A stretch of DNA of 64,000 nucleotides from Methylobacter psychrophilus (GTDB lineage: Bacteria > Pseudomonadota > Gammaproteobacteria > Methylococcales > Methylomonadaceae), in NCBI RefSeq assembly GCF_025583945.1, contig NZ_JAOEGU010000001.1, positions 229,191 to 293,190 on the forward strand, in the 5' to 3' direction. Below the pieces are notes generated by a model. That model did no database searches and was not told the DNA's origin. It worked only from the letters and a program-made list of their open reading frames with translations. Of this stretch, positions 63,873-64,000 are shown one piece after another (within the stretch, counting starts at the first letter, position 1; each line of letters opens with the position of its first letter). Both the position numbers and the translations under genes were made by a program.

Positions 63873-63894
63873 GCGACCGTTTTTCAACGGTCGC
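63873..63894. terminator. Perfect stem-loop between converging genes
   Basis: GCGACCGTT and AACGGTCGC pair perfectly around a TTTC loop. It lies between the GGDEF-EAL stop and the 3' end of the integrase gene, a position for a bidirectional terminator or an attachment-site arm. No T-run follows. Confidence 0.45.
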
Positions 63895-63914
63895 AGATGT
63901 ACTTATACTTAAAT

Positions 63915-64000
63915 CTAAATTTCGGTTTGTTCAGATATTTCAAGAGCATCGTCGACCTCGATACCGAGGTATCTGACCGTGCTTTCAAGTTTAGTATGAC
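63915..64000 (-). CDS. Tyrosine-type integrase, C-terminal end only (rest beyond window)
   Basis: Read on the minus strand from the window edge, 27 residues and a stop give HTKLESTVRYLGIEVDDALE followed by ISEQTEI. This matches the C-terminus of phage-type tyrosine recombinases, with the catalytic tyrosine in TVRYLG and the upstream histidine of the HxxR/Y site. The gene's start lies beyond base 64000. It is the last gene on the right and may mark the edge of an integrated element. Confidence 0.7.
   Translation of the reverse strand, partial: HTKLESTVRYLGIEVDDALEISEQTEI

Noticed and set aside
1..64000. tRNA, rRNA, CRISPR arrays, ssrA, riboswitches
   Set aside because: I scanned the intergenic gaps and saw no cloverleaf, rRNA, regularly spaced repeats or recognised riboswitch motif. 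A tRNAscan-SE, CRISPR finder and Rfam run would settle this.

Overview
The window looks like chromosomal DNA of an AT-leaning gammaproteobacterium. The housekeeping synteny (smpB, ratA-rnfH, bamE, fur; lolCD-type genes, DUF2062, comEC; isc genes; lptFG; secA) is gammaproteobacterial. The mix of an energy-converting-hydrogenase-related complex with SulP transporters, a PEP-CTERM protein and a type VI secretion (T6SS) locus would suit a methanotroph of the Methylococcales. No methane or methanol oxidation gene is present, so that genus-level guess is inference.

Region 1 (1-11.4 kb, + strand) is the end of a T6SS locus. It holds a class-3 lipase cut by the left window edge, a ClpB-like TssH, TssM, the lipoprotein TssJ and an 895-residue protein I do not recognise. 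A terminator and a small transposase fragment close the block.

Region 2 (11.5-20 kb) is mostly signalling: a three-PAS histidine kinase whose membrane domain resembles the plant ethylene receptor, a small Met/His-rich exported protein, a histidine kinase/sigma-54 activator pair, a TPR protein and a zinc-type CDF exporter.

Region 3 (20.5-31.5 kb, - strand) is an eight-gene unit: two SulP anion transporters, then hyfB-, hyfC-, hyfE-, hyfF-, hyfG- and hyfI-like genes. The catalytic subunit lacks the nickel-binding cysteine pairs, so it is not a normal hydrogenase. The iron-sulfur subunit keeps its four cluster cysteines. With the SulP genes it could couple electron or ion flow to bicarbonate or other anion uptake. 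Two copies of a dispersed repeat, in opposite orientation, lie either side of this block.

Region 4 (31.9-46.4 kb) has a PEP-CTERM protein, pcm, lptF-lptG, secA, a cyclic-nucleotide-binding protein, a CHASE-GGDEF protein, a short isc operon (iscR, cysteine desulfurase, iscA), trmJ and suhB. Two 150-bp MITE-like elements lie here. Region 5 (46.5-64 kb) is largely housekeeping: rimI, a family 4 uracil-DNA glycosylase, leuA, pssA, smpB, ratA-rnfH, bamE, fur, a one-permease Lol exporter, comEC and a GGDEF-EAL protein. The right edge cuts the 3' end of a tyrosine integrase gene, so an integrated element may begin there.

Four repeat families are visible by eye: A (about 105 bp, three copies, central palindrome), B (about 180-225 bp, two copies), C (150 bp, two copies, terminal inverted repeats) and D (short ACGAAG-type repeats). 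I saw no rRNA, tRNA or CRISPR array.
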